NCBI RefSeq assembly: GCF_014638845.1 | Contig: NZ_BMFP01000008.1 | Location: 20,897 to 84,896, forward strand | Reading direction: 5' to 3' | Source: Pontibacter amylolyticus | GTDB taxonomy: Bacteria > Bacteroidota > Bacteroidia > Cytophagales > Hymenobacteraceae | DNA: 64,000 nt | Part shown: one piece after another, positions 9,265 through 18,310 of the stretch | Layout of the letters: the number at the start of each line of letters is the position of its first letter | Numbering within the stretch: position 1 is the first letter of the stretch | Translations under genes and position numbers: made by a program | Notes under the pieces: generated by a model | What the model was told of the DNA's origin: nothing | The model's database searches: none | The model's input: the letters and a program-made list of their open reading frames with translations, nothing else

Positions 9265-9852
9265 TTATTTCTTGCCGCCGCGAGCTTCTTCTGTCTGTGC
9301 ACTCTTAAGAGCACGTGGAATCGTAACGGTTGCTACCGGAGCAAGTGGGTTGGTCAGGATTTCGTAGTCGCCCTTCGCAATCTTGCTTACTTTGATAGAC
9401 TTGCCAAGCTCCAGATCAGAGATGTTCACCTCGATATAGTCTGGCAGGTTAGCAGGAAGCGCTTTGATTTTCAGCTTACGCAGTTTCGTCACCAGCTTAC
9501 CACCGGCCATTACACCTGGAGAGTTGCCAACAAACTTAACCGGAACGTCGATCTTCACTTCTTTGCTTTCGTCCAGCTGCAGGAAATCAACGTGCAGCAG
9601 CATTTCGTTTACTGGGTGGAACTGTACGTCTTGAAGGATCGCTCTGTAGTGCGTGCCTTCGATATTCAGATCAACTTCGTATACTTCTGGAGAATAAACT
9701 AAGTCTCTGAACAGGATAGCCGGGGCGTAGAAGTGAACTTGCTCTCTGCCGCCATACAATACTCCTGGTACATAAGACTCATTGCGCAGCTCTTTCGTCT
9801 GTGCTTTACCGAGATTTGCTCTTTTAAACCCTATAATCTCTAAAGTTTTCAT
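9265..9852 (-). CDS. rplY: 50S ribosomal protein L25/general stress protein Ctc family
   Basis: It binds 5S rRNA in the large ribosomal subunit. The N-terminal L25 domain (residues about 3-90) begins KTLEIIGFKR and includes the VPGVLYGG loop; the C-terminal TL5/Ctc beta domain runs to residue 185, with a Lys-rich tail. At 195 residues it is the long CTC form. I place the start at ATG 9852 because the upstream ATG at 9885 coincides with the promoter -7 box at 9883-9890. It lies downstream of prs on the same strand; prs-rplY-pth is a common order in Bacteroidota. Confidence 0.95.
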   Translation of the reverse strand: MKTLEIIGFKRANLGKAQTKELRNESYVPGVLYGGREQVHFYAPAILFRDLVYSPEVYEVDLNIEGTHYRAILQDVQFHPVNEMLLHVDFLQLDESKEVKIDVPVKFVGNSPGVMAGGKLVTKLRKLKIKALPANLPDYIEVNISDLELGKSIKVSKIAKGDYEILTNPLAPVATVTIPRALKSAQTEEARGGKK

Positions 9853-9882
9853 AAAATGAATTTTGTTAAAATTTTCAGGCCA

Positions 9883-9890
9883 CAAAGGTA
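9883..9890 (-). promoter_or_regulatory. Promoter -7 box for rplY
   Basis: On the minus strand the sequence reads TACCTTTG, a match to TAnnTTTG, 30 bases before the ATG at 9852. It decides the start codon for rplY. No -33 TTTG is visible at the usual spacing. Confidence 0.65.
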
Positions 9891-9902
9891 TGCCTTTTAT
9901 TT

Positions 9903-9988
9903 TAATTGTTGGAGGCTAAATTGTTAAATTGTTGAGATTTATTTCTTCAAGAGAATCAACAATTAACAATCAGCAATTAACAATTAAC
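9903..9988. repeat. Mirrored-word inverted repeat between rplY and prs
   Basis: The left arm (9903-9935) contains TAAATTGTTAAATTGTTGAG; the right arm (9956-9988) contains CAACAATTAACAATCAGCAA and further AACAATTAACC words. The word type is the same as at 9088-9194. The centre is short (about 20 bases), so a near-complete hairpin is possible. Confidence 0.65.
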
Positions 9989-9989
9989 C

Positions 9990-10919
9990 TTAAATAAACA
10001 GCGAGCTGATAGACTCGTGCGTCACCACGTTGTTGATGGCGCGGGCAAACAGCTCGGAGAACGAAAGCACCTTGATCTTGGAGCACTCCTGGCGCAATGG
10101 AATGGTGTCAGAAACCACTAGTTCCTCTAACACGGAGTTTTCGATGCGCTCGTAGGCCGGGCCTGACAACACAGGGTGCGTTGCAATGGCGCGAACGGTT
10201 TTGGCACCTTTGTCTTTCAAAAGTTTGGCGGCCTGCGTGATCGTGCCGGCTGTGTCGACCATGTCGTCCACGAGTACCACGTCCATACCTTCCACGTCAC
10301 CGATCACCTGCATGGAGGCGATCTCGTTAGCCCGTTTGCGGTGTTTGTCGCAGACAACCATTTCAGCACCGAAGTTCTTGGCGAAGGCTCTTGTTCTTAC
10401 CACACCCCCTACGTCAGGAGAAGCGAAGATCAGGTCGTTGCCCAGGTTGAGGCTGCGCAGGTAAGGCACGAAAATGGCCGAACCATCGAGGTGGTCCACC
10501 GGAATGTCGAAGAAGCCCTGGATCTGGCCAGCGTGCAGGTCGCAGGTCATCAGGCGGTCGGCGCCTACTGACTGGATGGCGTTGGCCAGCACTTTGGAGC
10601 CGATGGAAACACGTGGCTTGTCTTTGCGGTCCTGGCGGGCGTAGCCGTAGTAGGGCATCACCACGATCACTTTGTGGGCTGAGGCGCGCTTGGCGGCGTC
10701 CACCATCAGCATAAGCTCCATCAGGTTGTCGGCTGGCGGAAACGTGGACTGCACCAGAAATACTTCTGCACCGCGAACAGATTCATTGAAGTGTGGTGCC
10801 ATCTCCCCGTCGCTAAAACGTAGAAGCTCAAGGTCACCGAGTTGCGTACCGTATGCAGTAGCAATTTTTTCGGCCAAGTACTTGGAGGCGGAGCCAGCGA
10901 AAATTTTTACCTGTGGCAT
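9990..10919 (-). CDS. prs: Ribose-phosphate pyrophosphokinase
   Basis: It makes PRPP from ribose 5-phosphate and ATP for nucleotide, His and Trp synthesis. The N-terminal part has KIFAGSAS and the flexible-loop region with YYGYARQDRK near residue 95; the PRPP-binding loop VVLVDDMVDTAGT lies near residue 220. The length of 309 residues is typical. It is preceded by a -7 box at 10966-10973 and followed by the inverted repeat and rplY. Confidence 0.96.
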   Translation of the reverse strand: MPQVKIFAGSASKYLAEKIATAYGTQLGDLELLRFSDGEMAPHFNESVRGAEVFLVQSTFPPADNLMELMLMVDAAKRASAHKVIVVMPYYGYARQDRKDKPRVSIGSKVLANAIQSVGADRLMTCDLHAGQIQGFFDIPVDHLDGSAIFVPYLRSLNLGNDLIFASPDVGGVVRTRAFAKNFGAEMVVCDKHRKRANEIASMQVIGDVEGMDVVLVDDMVDTAGTITQAAKLLKDKGAKTVRAIATHPVLSGPAYERIENSVLEELVVSDTIPLRQECSKIKVLSFSELFARAINNVVTHESISSLFI

Positions 10920-10965
10920 AATAATGCTAAATGTTAGTAGGGTTTGGTTTAGGTTATTATGCCTG

Positions 10966-10973
10966 CAAAGCTA
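10966..10973 (-). promoter_or_regulatory. Promoter -7 box for prs
   Basis: The minus strand reads TAGCTTTG, matching TAnnTTTG, 46 bases before the prs ATG. The -33 element is not clear. Confidence 0.6.
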
Positions 10974-11041
10974 CGAAATTCCGCAAATATGCTACCTGAT
11001 ATTTCTGATTTTTAATTAGTTAGGAGGGAGGGTGAAAAGCA

Positions 11042-11078
11042 AAAAAGGCAACCCGCATTGCTGTGGGCTGCCTTTTTA
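11042..11078 (-). terminator. Terminator after tRNA-Gln
   Basis: On the minus strand, a GC-rich stem (arms 11042-11054 and 11065-11077, one G-U pair) runs into a T-tract. It lies just downstream of the tRNA gene. Confidence 0.8.
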
Positions 11079-11080
11079 AG

Positions 11081-11153
11081 TTGTCCGACCAGGTTTCGAA
11101 CCTGGACTCTTCTGAACCAAAATCAGACGTGTTGCCAGTTACACCATCGGACA
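11081..11153 (-). tRNA. tRNA-Gln (UUG)
   Basis: The minus-strand sequence folds into a cloverleaf: acceptor stem TGTCCGA with TCGGACA, a T arm with CCAGG-TTCGAAC-CTGG, and an anticodon arm CTGA-TTTTGGT-TCAG whose loop places TTG at positions 34-36. UUG reads the glutamine codon CAA (and CAG by wobble). The 3' CCA is not encoded. It has its own strong promoter (TTTG-N19-TATCTTTG) and a terminator, so it is transcribed alone. Confidence 0.93.
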
Positions 11154-11202
11154 AGCTACCTACTAGATTTCAGGATGGAAGCCCCTTCGTCGTTCAGTGA
11201 TG

Positions 11203-11233
11203 CAAAGATAGGCAGGCTATTTTAAACTGCAAA
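11203..11233 (-). promoter_or_regulatory. Promoter of tRNA-Gln, both boxes
   Basis: On the minus strand, TTTG (11230-11233) is followed after 19 bases by TATCTTTG (11203-11210), an almost ideal match to the Bacteroidota -33/-7 pair. The tRNA 5' end is 50 bases downstream of the -7 box. Confidence 0.85.
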
Positions 11234-11739
11234 CATTTGCCTCAAAATTTTTTGAAAATCTTAGCCCAAAATCTGCTTTAGCGCCGTTTTCTCGTGCTTT
11301 TTGAGGTATTCAAGCAATCCGAAACGTAGCTGAAAAGGCTGTTACAGAGGGCTGTTGCTATGCCTAATTGAGTGAAATTCACGGCCTTATTTCTGTGGCG
11401 ATTTCCTGAAACCGGGCTGCTCCTCCGAATCTGCCTACTACACGACAAAGTTTCTGCAACAGAATTAAAAATAAGAGCCTGTACTGAAATTTTTATCAGG
11501 CAAGGTATGGAAACACCTGTTTGCCGGCATAGCAGACTCTCACTTATTAATGAAGGCAGCTTTTTGATTACGGCGTATGCTTCCCTGATCAGTGTGGTTA
11601 AAATCACCTTTTAAATTATAGTATAAGGTATAGCCGGGGGCTTGAGGAGAGCGTGTGGATAAGTTTAACCGATTTTATAGCCTATGTATGTCACCATCTG
11701 GCATGTACTGCGTAAAGAAGCTTGCTAAATCTTCCAACT
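11234..11739. other. Intergenic region with a possible gene relic
   Basis: No complete gene is convincing here; ORFs on either strand lack family signals. On the minus strand, 11261-11341 reads 26 codons of protein-like sequence ending ALKQILG then stop, with no start codon, which may be the 3' end of a decayed gene. One AGGTATA word lies near 11626. The rest shows nothing I can name. Confidence 0.4.
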
Positions 11740-11976
11740 ATGTATTCAACTACCATGACGGTCAATTCTGACATCATTACCACGACCTGCGGTCGTGAGC
11801 TCGATCTAAGCCGCACGGAACTGGTTATTGAGCGATCCAACAGCCTGTTTAGTTACAACATCCACAAAATGGATACCGGGGAATATGTGATAGCTGAGAA
11901 GTTCTATGCCAACCCTTTTAACAACCGCTACATCCTGCTCAACGATGAGCAAATCGAAATGCTGAAACATTTATAG
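11740..11976 (+). CDS. Hypothetical protein, 78 aa
   Basis: A small soluble protein with beta-rich character (SLFSYNIHKMDTGEYVIAEKF) and an aromatic C-terminal half ending DEQIEMLKHL. I do not recognise a family. I chose ATG 11740; an upstream TTG at 11722 would add six residues but is not needed. A short ORF and a strong terminator at 12122-12173 follow. Codon use fits its neighbours. Confidence 0.55.
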   Translation: MYSTTMTVNSDIITTTCGRELDLSRTELVIERSNSLFSYNIHKMDTGEYVIAEKFYANPFNNRYILLNDEQIEMLKHL

Positions 11977-12037
11977 CCTTCGTCTCGAATACAGGGTTCT
12001 ATCAAGCACTTTATAATTTAAGATTACGCTTACAATT

Positions 12038-12094
12038 ATGTTTAAATTTTTAGCCTTCCGCTTATTCCGGGCCATCTGGGCTCAGATTCTTTAA
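12038..12094 (+). CDS. Possible microprotein of 18 residues
   Basis: An ATG-started frame encodes MFKFLAFRLFRAIWAQIL then TAA. It is hydrophobic and basic, with aromatic residues, like a small membrane-active or leader peptide. It lies between a hypothetical gene and a strong terminator at 12122, where a short transcript could carry it. Only composition and position support it; chance is possible. Confidence 0.25.
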   Translation: MFKFLAFRLFRAIWAQIL

Positions 12095-12121
12095 TTCTAA
12101 CAACCACCTCTAAAATAACAG

Positions 12122-12178
12122 GCCATCTCCGCCATGCACCGTTTGTTAGCAAGCTGTGTGTGGCGGAGATGGCTTTTT
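12122..12178 (+). terminator. Strong terminator
   Basis: A 13-base-pair stem (GCCATCTCCGCCA at 12122-12134 with its complement at 12161-12173) is followed by a T-run. It ends transcription from the 78-aa gene and the possible microprotein. Confidence 0.8.
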
Positions 12179-12229
12179 AAATTAGTCAGCATCAGGTATA
12201 GCTTTGCGCACAGGTATAGGCCTATAAAC

Positions 12230-12270
12230 AGAACAGCCGCAGGGAGCATCATCTCACTGCGGCTGTTTTG
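12230..12270 (-). terminator. Terminator of the S9 peptidase gene
   Basis: The stem AACAGCCGCAG (12232-12242) pairs with CTGCGGCTGTT (12257-12267). On the minus strand it lies just past the peptidase stop codon at 12291. Confidence 0.7.
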
Positions 12271-12290
12271 TGTTCAAACGCTATACCTTG

Positions 12291-14801
12291 TTACTCCTCT
12301 TCAGGAGCGGTTACAGCGCCGGTTCGTCGCTTGTTGCCCACGTTTTCAACCTCGCGGTTTATCTCCTTGATGTCAACCGGCTGGGAGAAGTCGCCGATCA
12401 GGTGCTTGGTGAAATAATCGCCCATCATCCAGAAGAAATACTCGGTCATGTCGCCAAAGGCGTGGCGCTGGCCAGGCAGCATCACAAAATCAAAACGCTT
12501 GTTGGCTTTGATCAGGGCCTGCGCCATGCGAATGGTGCCCGCCGGGTGCACGTTGTTGTCCACATCGCCTGTTGCCAGCATCAGGTGCCCTTTCAGGTTG
12601 CGTGCCAGATCTGGGTTCTTCTCGATGGCATATACAAAAGTCGTATCACCTTTGGGCGTTACCACTTCCTTCACGCCATGGTGCTTTTCGCTCCACCAGC
12701 GGTTGTAAATGTTGTTTTCGTGGTTACCAGCTCCTGACACGGCTACCTTGAAGAAATCAGGGTATACGAGCATGGCTGCCGTGGACATAAAGCCACCACC
12801 CGAGTGTCCGGTTATACCTACGCGATCGATGTCAATGAAGCGGTGGCGGTCGGCCAGTTGCTCAATGGCTGCTTTCTTGTCGGCCAGACCGTAGTCGCGC
12901 AGGTTGCCGTAGCCGTAGGTATGGTACCACTTGGAGCGGGCCGGGTGGCCGCCGCGGTTACCTACTGTCACTACTACAAAACCCAACTGCGCCAGACGGT
13001 CAATGCGGTCCATGCTGCGGCCGAAAGCCTTGTTCACCGCCTCGGTCTGCGGACCTGGGTATACATAAGTAATGATCGGGTAGGTCTTGGTCGAGTCGAA
13101 GTCGAACGGCTTGTACATCACGCCATAGAGGTCGGTGATGCCATCGTCTGCCTTCACTGTGAACGGCTCCGGGAATTTATAGCCTGTTGTCATCAGACGG
13201 CTCAGGTCAGCTTTCTCCAGGTCCATTACCTTGCGGCCTCTGTTGTCATACAGCGCCGATACCGGCACGGTGTTCACGCGCGAGGCCGTGTTCACGAAGT
13301 AGGTGTTGTTATCGTTGAGGCTGATGGTGTTGTCGAAGTTGCCTTTGTTGAGGAGCGTGAGGCCGCTGCCGTCGAAGTTCACGCGGTAGAGGTGCATCAG
13401 GTAGGGGTCCTCGCCCTCTTCGCGGCCATTGGCGGTGAAGTAGAGCACGCGGTTTTTCTCATCTATACCTACCAGGTCTTCCGCGTGGAAAGAGCCACTG
13501 GTGATGCGGTTTTTCAGGTTGCCCTTGCCATCATACAGGTAGAAGTGGCCCCAGCCATCGCGCTCAGACCAATGGATGATTTCGTTGCCGCCTTTCACCA
13601 GACCGATGCGGTTGATATCGATGTAGGTATTAAAACGCTCCTCGATAACAGGGGTTACCTTGCCCGACGCAATGTCCAGCTCGCATACGTCGATCTTCTT
13701 CAGGTCGCGGCTGGTGCGGGTGAAGTATAGCTTGTCTTTGGTGCCGTGCCACATGGTGGGGCGGTGCTCATCGTCACGCTGCTTCTGCAGGGCAGGGGCC
13801 GACCATAAAGATACCTCCTGATCTTTGAAGGCAGCTGTGTTAATTCTGCGCTGCGATTTATTGGCGAAGTCGAAGATCAGCAGCTCTCTTTTAGGAGCTT
13901 CCTTCTCACCTGGCATCTGGTACTTGTAGGTCTCCAGTGCAGGGCGGCCCTGCGCCGTGTGGTGGATTACCCACAGGTCTTTCACTTTGCGCTCGTCCGT
14001 GCGCACCATGGCAAACTGCTTCGAGTCCGGTGACCACATAATAAAGGCCGGCTTGCGGTTCTTCTTGTTCTTTTCGCGCTCCACGTTCGTTTCGCCGCGT
14101 GAGTCGCCATAGGTATAGTATTCTACACCGTCTTTGGTAAGCTGGTGCTCTACAATGGTCGTGTCTTTTTCATTCTTCAAAGCCTTTTCGTAGTTGGCCT
14201 TGTCCATCCAGTAGAGGTTGTGCTCCTTGGCGAAGATCACCACCTGCTGGTCCGGAGAGATAGAAGCCCAGCGTGGTTTGGACTTCGGTTTTTCGAAGTC
14301 TTTCAGCTCCACCACCTGGCCCGTAGACAGGTTGTAGCGGAAGTAAAAAGTCTTTTTCTCAAGCGAGTCAGCGGATTTTTTGTCCAGGCGGTCTTTTTTC
14401 ACCTGATCGATCGAGCTCTTGATCTCGAACTGCACGCTCTTTTCGTCTTCCGTGAACTTCAGATTCTGGATAGGCAGGTTCTGCGCGTCAAAAGGGTCCT
14501 GCACGACCATGGTCACGGCAGAGGCTACCTTGGCATTGTCGAAGATCAGCTTCTTGGATTTGGTGGCCGGGTCCACGATGTACCAGTTCTTGCCATTGCT
14601 GGTCTCGTACTCGTACCAGAAGCGGTCGGAGTTTTTGAGCCAGTGCGGATCGAGGTTGGTGGTGAAAATCAGTTTTTCCAGCTTTTTAGGCGAGAAGCGG
14701 GAAGCCAGCTGGTAATTGCCCTTGAGCGGCGTGCCAGGCTGCTGTGCCTGTACACTGATGCCCGCTATCAGCAGCATAGCGAGAAGGTAAATTTTCTTCA
14801 T
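12291..14801 (-). CDS. S9 family prolyl oligopeptidase/dipeptidyl peptidase IV-type peptidase
   Basis: It is predicted to cleave dipeptides or short peptides, often after Pro, outside the cytoplasm. Residues 1-19 are a signal peptide ending in QAQ. Residues about 60-540 form the DPP-IV-type beta-propeller. The C-terminal alpha/beta hydrolase has its Ser in GHSGGG near 666, Asp in GDVDNNVHP near 745, and His in GQRHAFGD near 779, so the triad is complete. At 836 residues it is slightly longer than the usual DPP-IV form. The C-terminus adds a charged tail. It is transcribed alone, with a large palindrome upstream at 14840. Confidence 0.93.
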   Translation of the reverse strand: MKKIYLLAMLLIAGISVQAQQPGTPLKGNYQLASRFSPKKLEKLIFTTNLDPHWLKNSDRFWYEYETSNGKNWYIVDPATKSKKLIFDNAKVASAVTMVVQDPFDAQNLPIQNLKFTEDEKSVQFEIKSSIDQVKKDRLDKKSADSLEKKTFYFRYNLSTGQVVELKDFEKPKSKPRWASISPDQQVVIFAKEHNLYWMDKANYEKALKNEKDTTIVEHQLTKDGVEYYTYGDSRGETNVEREKNKKNRKPAFIMWSPDSKQFAMVRTDERKVKDLWVIHHTAQGRPALETYKYQMPGEKEAPKRELLIFDFANKSQRRINTAAFKDQEVSLWSAPALQKQRDDEHRPTMWHGTKDKLYFTRTSRDLKKIDVCELDIASGKVTPVIEERFNTYIDINRIGLVKGGNEIIHWSERDGWGHFYLYDGKGNLKNRITSGSFHAEDLVGIDEKNRVLYFTANGREEGEDPYLMHLYRVNFDGSGLTLLNKGNFDNTISLNDNNTYFVNTASRVNTVPVSALYDNRGRKVMDLEKADLSRLMTTGYKFPEPFTVKADDGITDLYGVMYKPFDFDSTKTYPIITYVYPGPQTEAVNKAFGRSMDRIDRLAQLGFVVVTVGNRGGHPARSKWYHTYGYGNLRDYGLADKKAAIEQLADRHRFIDIDRVGITGHSGGGFMSTAAMLVYPDFFKVAVSGAGNHENNIYNRWWSEKHHGVKEVVTPKGDTTFVYAIEKNPDLARNLKGHLMLATGDVDNNVHPAGTIRMAQALIKANKRFDFVMLPGQRHAFGDMTEYFFWMMGDYFTKHLIGDFSQPVDIKEINREVENVGNKRRTGAVTAPEEE

Positions 14802-14839
14802 GAAAAGGTTGGTTTGGGTGATTAGATCAGGTGAACAGG

Positions 14840-14895
14840 GCTTAGAGCATGTTTAACTTTCGCTTGCAAAAACGAAAGTTAAACATGCTCTAAGC
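14840..14895. repeat. Perfect 23-bp inverted repeat (long hairpin)
   Basis: Bases 14840-14862 are exactly complementary to 14873-14895, leaving a ten-base loop. There is no T-run on either side, so it is not a typical terminator. It lies 39 bases upstream of the S9 peptidase start codon, where it would sit in the 5' leader or promoter. It could be a regulator site, an mRNA leader hairpin or a REP-like element. Confidence 0.85.
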
Positions 14896-15083
14896 CGCTC
14901 GGTAGGTATAGACTGGCAAAAAGTGGAATAGTTTAAATCGTTTTATTATAAAATATAGCTCCTTTCGAGCATCTTGCCATAGGTATAAGCCGAGTCGGTA
15001 TTTCGGCAAAGGAATAGGGTCTGGATAGGATGCAACGCGCTGCTGCAATTTAGGGTCAATAAATTAAAACATAGCGTCGTACC

Positions 15084-15533
15084 ATGAAAAATCTACCGTT
15101 TGTTGTCTTCGTTTGCCTGTTGCTTTCCTGCTCAAAAGAAGATCTTGGCACTGTTAACGCATACCTGGGTCAGGAAATCAAGCTTAAAGAAGGGCAGGCG
15201 GCCCTGTACAAGAATACTGGATTTGATGCTGCTGCCATTGTAAAGTTAAAAGTAGCGGATGTGAGCGATGGCAGGTGCCCGAGCGATGTGTTTTGTATCA
15301 CCTATGGCAGCGTGGAAGTGACCCTGACCATAGGTATGGCGAATGAAAAAGGAGAAACCATAACCATGTGTCAGGGCGACTGTGATGGCGGCAGCCGGTT
15401 TGAGGATGAAGCCAGGGTGGTGGTAGGCGGCATGCCTTATAAAATAAGGCTGCTGGCGGTGATGCCTCTGCCGAGTCTTAAGGACGAATCCAGCAAAACA
15501 AAGGAAATACAGCTAGTGTTAGAGCGCGGTTAA
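15084..15533 (+). CDS. Putative lipoprotein, 149 aa
   Basis: The N-terminus is a lipoprotein signal (LLLSC, Cys16 lipidated). The mature part has paired cysteines, DGRCPSDVFC near residues 70-79 and CQGDC near 107-111, which may form disulfides outside the cytoplasm. The DxRCPxD motif is seen in a set of uncharacterised Bacteroidota lipoproteins. It is a monocistron with no linked gene of known function. Role unknown. Confidence 0.7.
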   Translation: MKNLPFVVFVCLLLSCSKEDLGTVNAYLGQEIKLKEGQAALYKNTGFDAAAIVKLKVADVSDGRCPSDVFCITYGSVEVTLTIGMANEKGETITMCQGDCDGGSRFEDEARVVVGGMPYKIRLLAVMPLPSLKDESSKTKEIQLVLERG

Positions 15534-15746
15534 GTTGGCTTCTAGTACAGACTTTTTTGTGCTGGCGATTTTAAGTTAAGCGATCGTTGTAGAGGGTACA
15601 GTCCTGTGTTTGACGCAGTGCTGCGCCTGTTTTGTATTGAATAGGGTCACTACCAGGGAAGGGTCTTGATTAGGAGAGGCTATGGTTTGATATTGAGTAA
15701 GTTAAAACTTTTTGGGGTGTTGTGTGGAATTGTCCTCAATATACCT

Positions 15747-15754
15747 TAGTTTTG
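15747..15754 (+). promoter_or_regulatory. Promoter -7 box for atpD-atpC
   Basis: TAGTTTTG matches TAnnTTTG and lies 47 bases before the atpD ATG. An AGGTATA word (as TATACCT) abuts it. Confidence 0.6.
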
Positions 15755-15762
15755 CGCCTTGA

Positions 15763-17307
<1,545 letters not shown>

Positions 17308-17315
17308 GTTTTATA

Positions 17316-17392
17316 GTTAAAAGTTAAGAGTTAAGAGTTAAAAGTGGTTTTTCCGCTGAAACTCATAACTCTTAACTCTAAACTCTTAACTA
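17316..17392. repeat. Mirrored-word inverted repeat, AAGAGTTA type, between atpD and atpC
   Basis: The left arm (17316-17345) is made of GTTAAGA and GTTAAAAG words. The right arm (17360-17392) has TAACTCTTAACTCTAAACTC, their complement. It lies inside the atpD-atpC transcript, so it would form a long AU-rich RNA hairpin between two cistrons with different subunit stoichiometry. Confidence 0.75.
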
Positions 17393-17398
17393 ATAAAG

Positions 17399-17644
17399 AT
17401 GTATTTAGAGATAATCACACCTGACAAGAAGGTTTTTGCCGGTGAGGTAGAGTCAGCTCAGTTTCCGGGTTCAAACGGTTCGTTTGAAGTCCTGAACATG
17501 CACGCTCCCCTTATCAGCACCATGGAAAGTGGCAGAATCCGTATCACTACCAAGCAAGGACAGGAGTTCTTTACCGTGGATGGTGGTGTGGTAGAAGTGC
17601 TGAACAACAAGATCATCGTACTGGCTGAGTCCGTTACGGAGTAG
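17399..17644 (+). CDS. atpC: F1F0 ATP synthase subunit epsilon
   Basis: It belongs to the central stalk that couples rotation to catalysis. At 81 residues it contains only the N-terminal beta-sandwich domain (EIITPDKKVFAGEV and GSFEVLNMHAPL) and lacks the C-terminal helical hairpin that inhibits ATP hydrolysis in longer forms. This short form is usual in Bacteroidota. It is 91 bases after atpD, separated by the inverted repeat, and ends at a bidirectional terminator. Confidence 0.95.
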   Translation: MYLEIITPDKKVFAGEVESAQFPGSNGSFEVLNMHAPLISTMESGRIRITTKQGQEFFTVDGGVVEVLNNKIIVLAESVTE

Positions 17645-17666
17645 TACAGCATTAGCTAAAGCATAA

Positions 17667-17707
17667 AAAAATCCCCTTCTGCTTGATAAGAGCAGAAGGG
17701 GATTTTT
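17667..17707. terminator. Bidirectional terminator after atpC
   Basis: A perfect 17-base-pair stem (17667-17683 with 17691-17707) has A-rich and T-rich flanks. It overlaps the stop codon of the convergent membrane protein gene by two bases. Confidence 0.9.
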
Positions 17708-18305
17708 ATTTAAGCTGCCACTCTCTCAGGATTTGTTCGAACTCTTCCTTTGTGATAAGTGAGACAATTTCAGTGGGCTGCGGTTGGGCCGCAGCAAAAT
17801 TAAAGTAGGTATTAGATTTGGGCTTGATAATGCTGTAACTCATGGAGTCGGCTCGGTAGTCGTATTGGGACTCCAGCCTGAATGATGCACCTGGATTACT
17901 AAAATAGTCAAGTTCCTGCGTTGGCCCGAGTAAGTTGTAGTTGATGATTTTGAGGGTATGCGTGCGCCGGCCTGAGTTGGTTGAGTCCATCCACCATTGC
18001 GTATACCTGCTCCCGGCAGACTCGGATAACTTCCACTCGGCTTCAAGTAAAGGTACACCTGCTTCGGCTCTTGTCGCATTGAAGCCTTTACCGTGATCAT
18101 AATTTAAGGGAAAGAGGTGGTAGATAAATTTCCCGCTGAATGCAAGGATAGCAGTTACCGCTGCCAATTTTATAAGCTCACGGGCAAAGTTTTTCAAAGT
18201 ACTCAAAAAGTCGCGCTTGTCATGCTTGTAGTCAAAGTAGTAACCGACGCCGATGAAAACCAGGGGCAGAAGCATGAAAACCAGGACGGGAAGAATGATT
18301 GCCAT
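17706..18305 (-). CDS. Hypothetical membrane-anchored protein, 199 aa
   Basis: Two hydrophobic helices, residues about 3-24 and 45-68, are separated by a charged loop. The remaining 130 residues are polar and probably periplasmic or cytoplasmic as one folded domain, with many Tyr and Trp residues. No family is recognised. The start is five bases from the stop of the DUF2071 gene upstream on the same strand, so the two are probably co-transcribed. Confidence 0.65.
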   Translation of the reverse strand: MAIILPVLVFMLLPLVFIGVGYYFDYKHDKRDFLSTLKNFARELIKLAAVTAILAFSGKFIYHLFPLNYDHGKGFNATRAEAGVPLLEAEWKLSESAGSRYTQWWMDSTNSGRRTHTLKIINYNLLGPTQELDYFSNPGASFRLESQYDYRADSMSYSIIKPKSNTYFNFAAAQPQPTEIVSLITKEEFEQILREWQLK

Positions 18306-18310
18306 TTTGG

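Noticed and set aside
11278..11614. Overlapping frames of about 80-110 codons on both strands
   Set aside because: Neither has a family signal, promoter or terminator, and they compete for the same bases.
12804..13730. 308-codon open frame on the plus strand
   Set aside because: It is antisense to the S9 peptidase gene, whose propeller and catalytic motifs are unambiguous.
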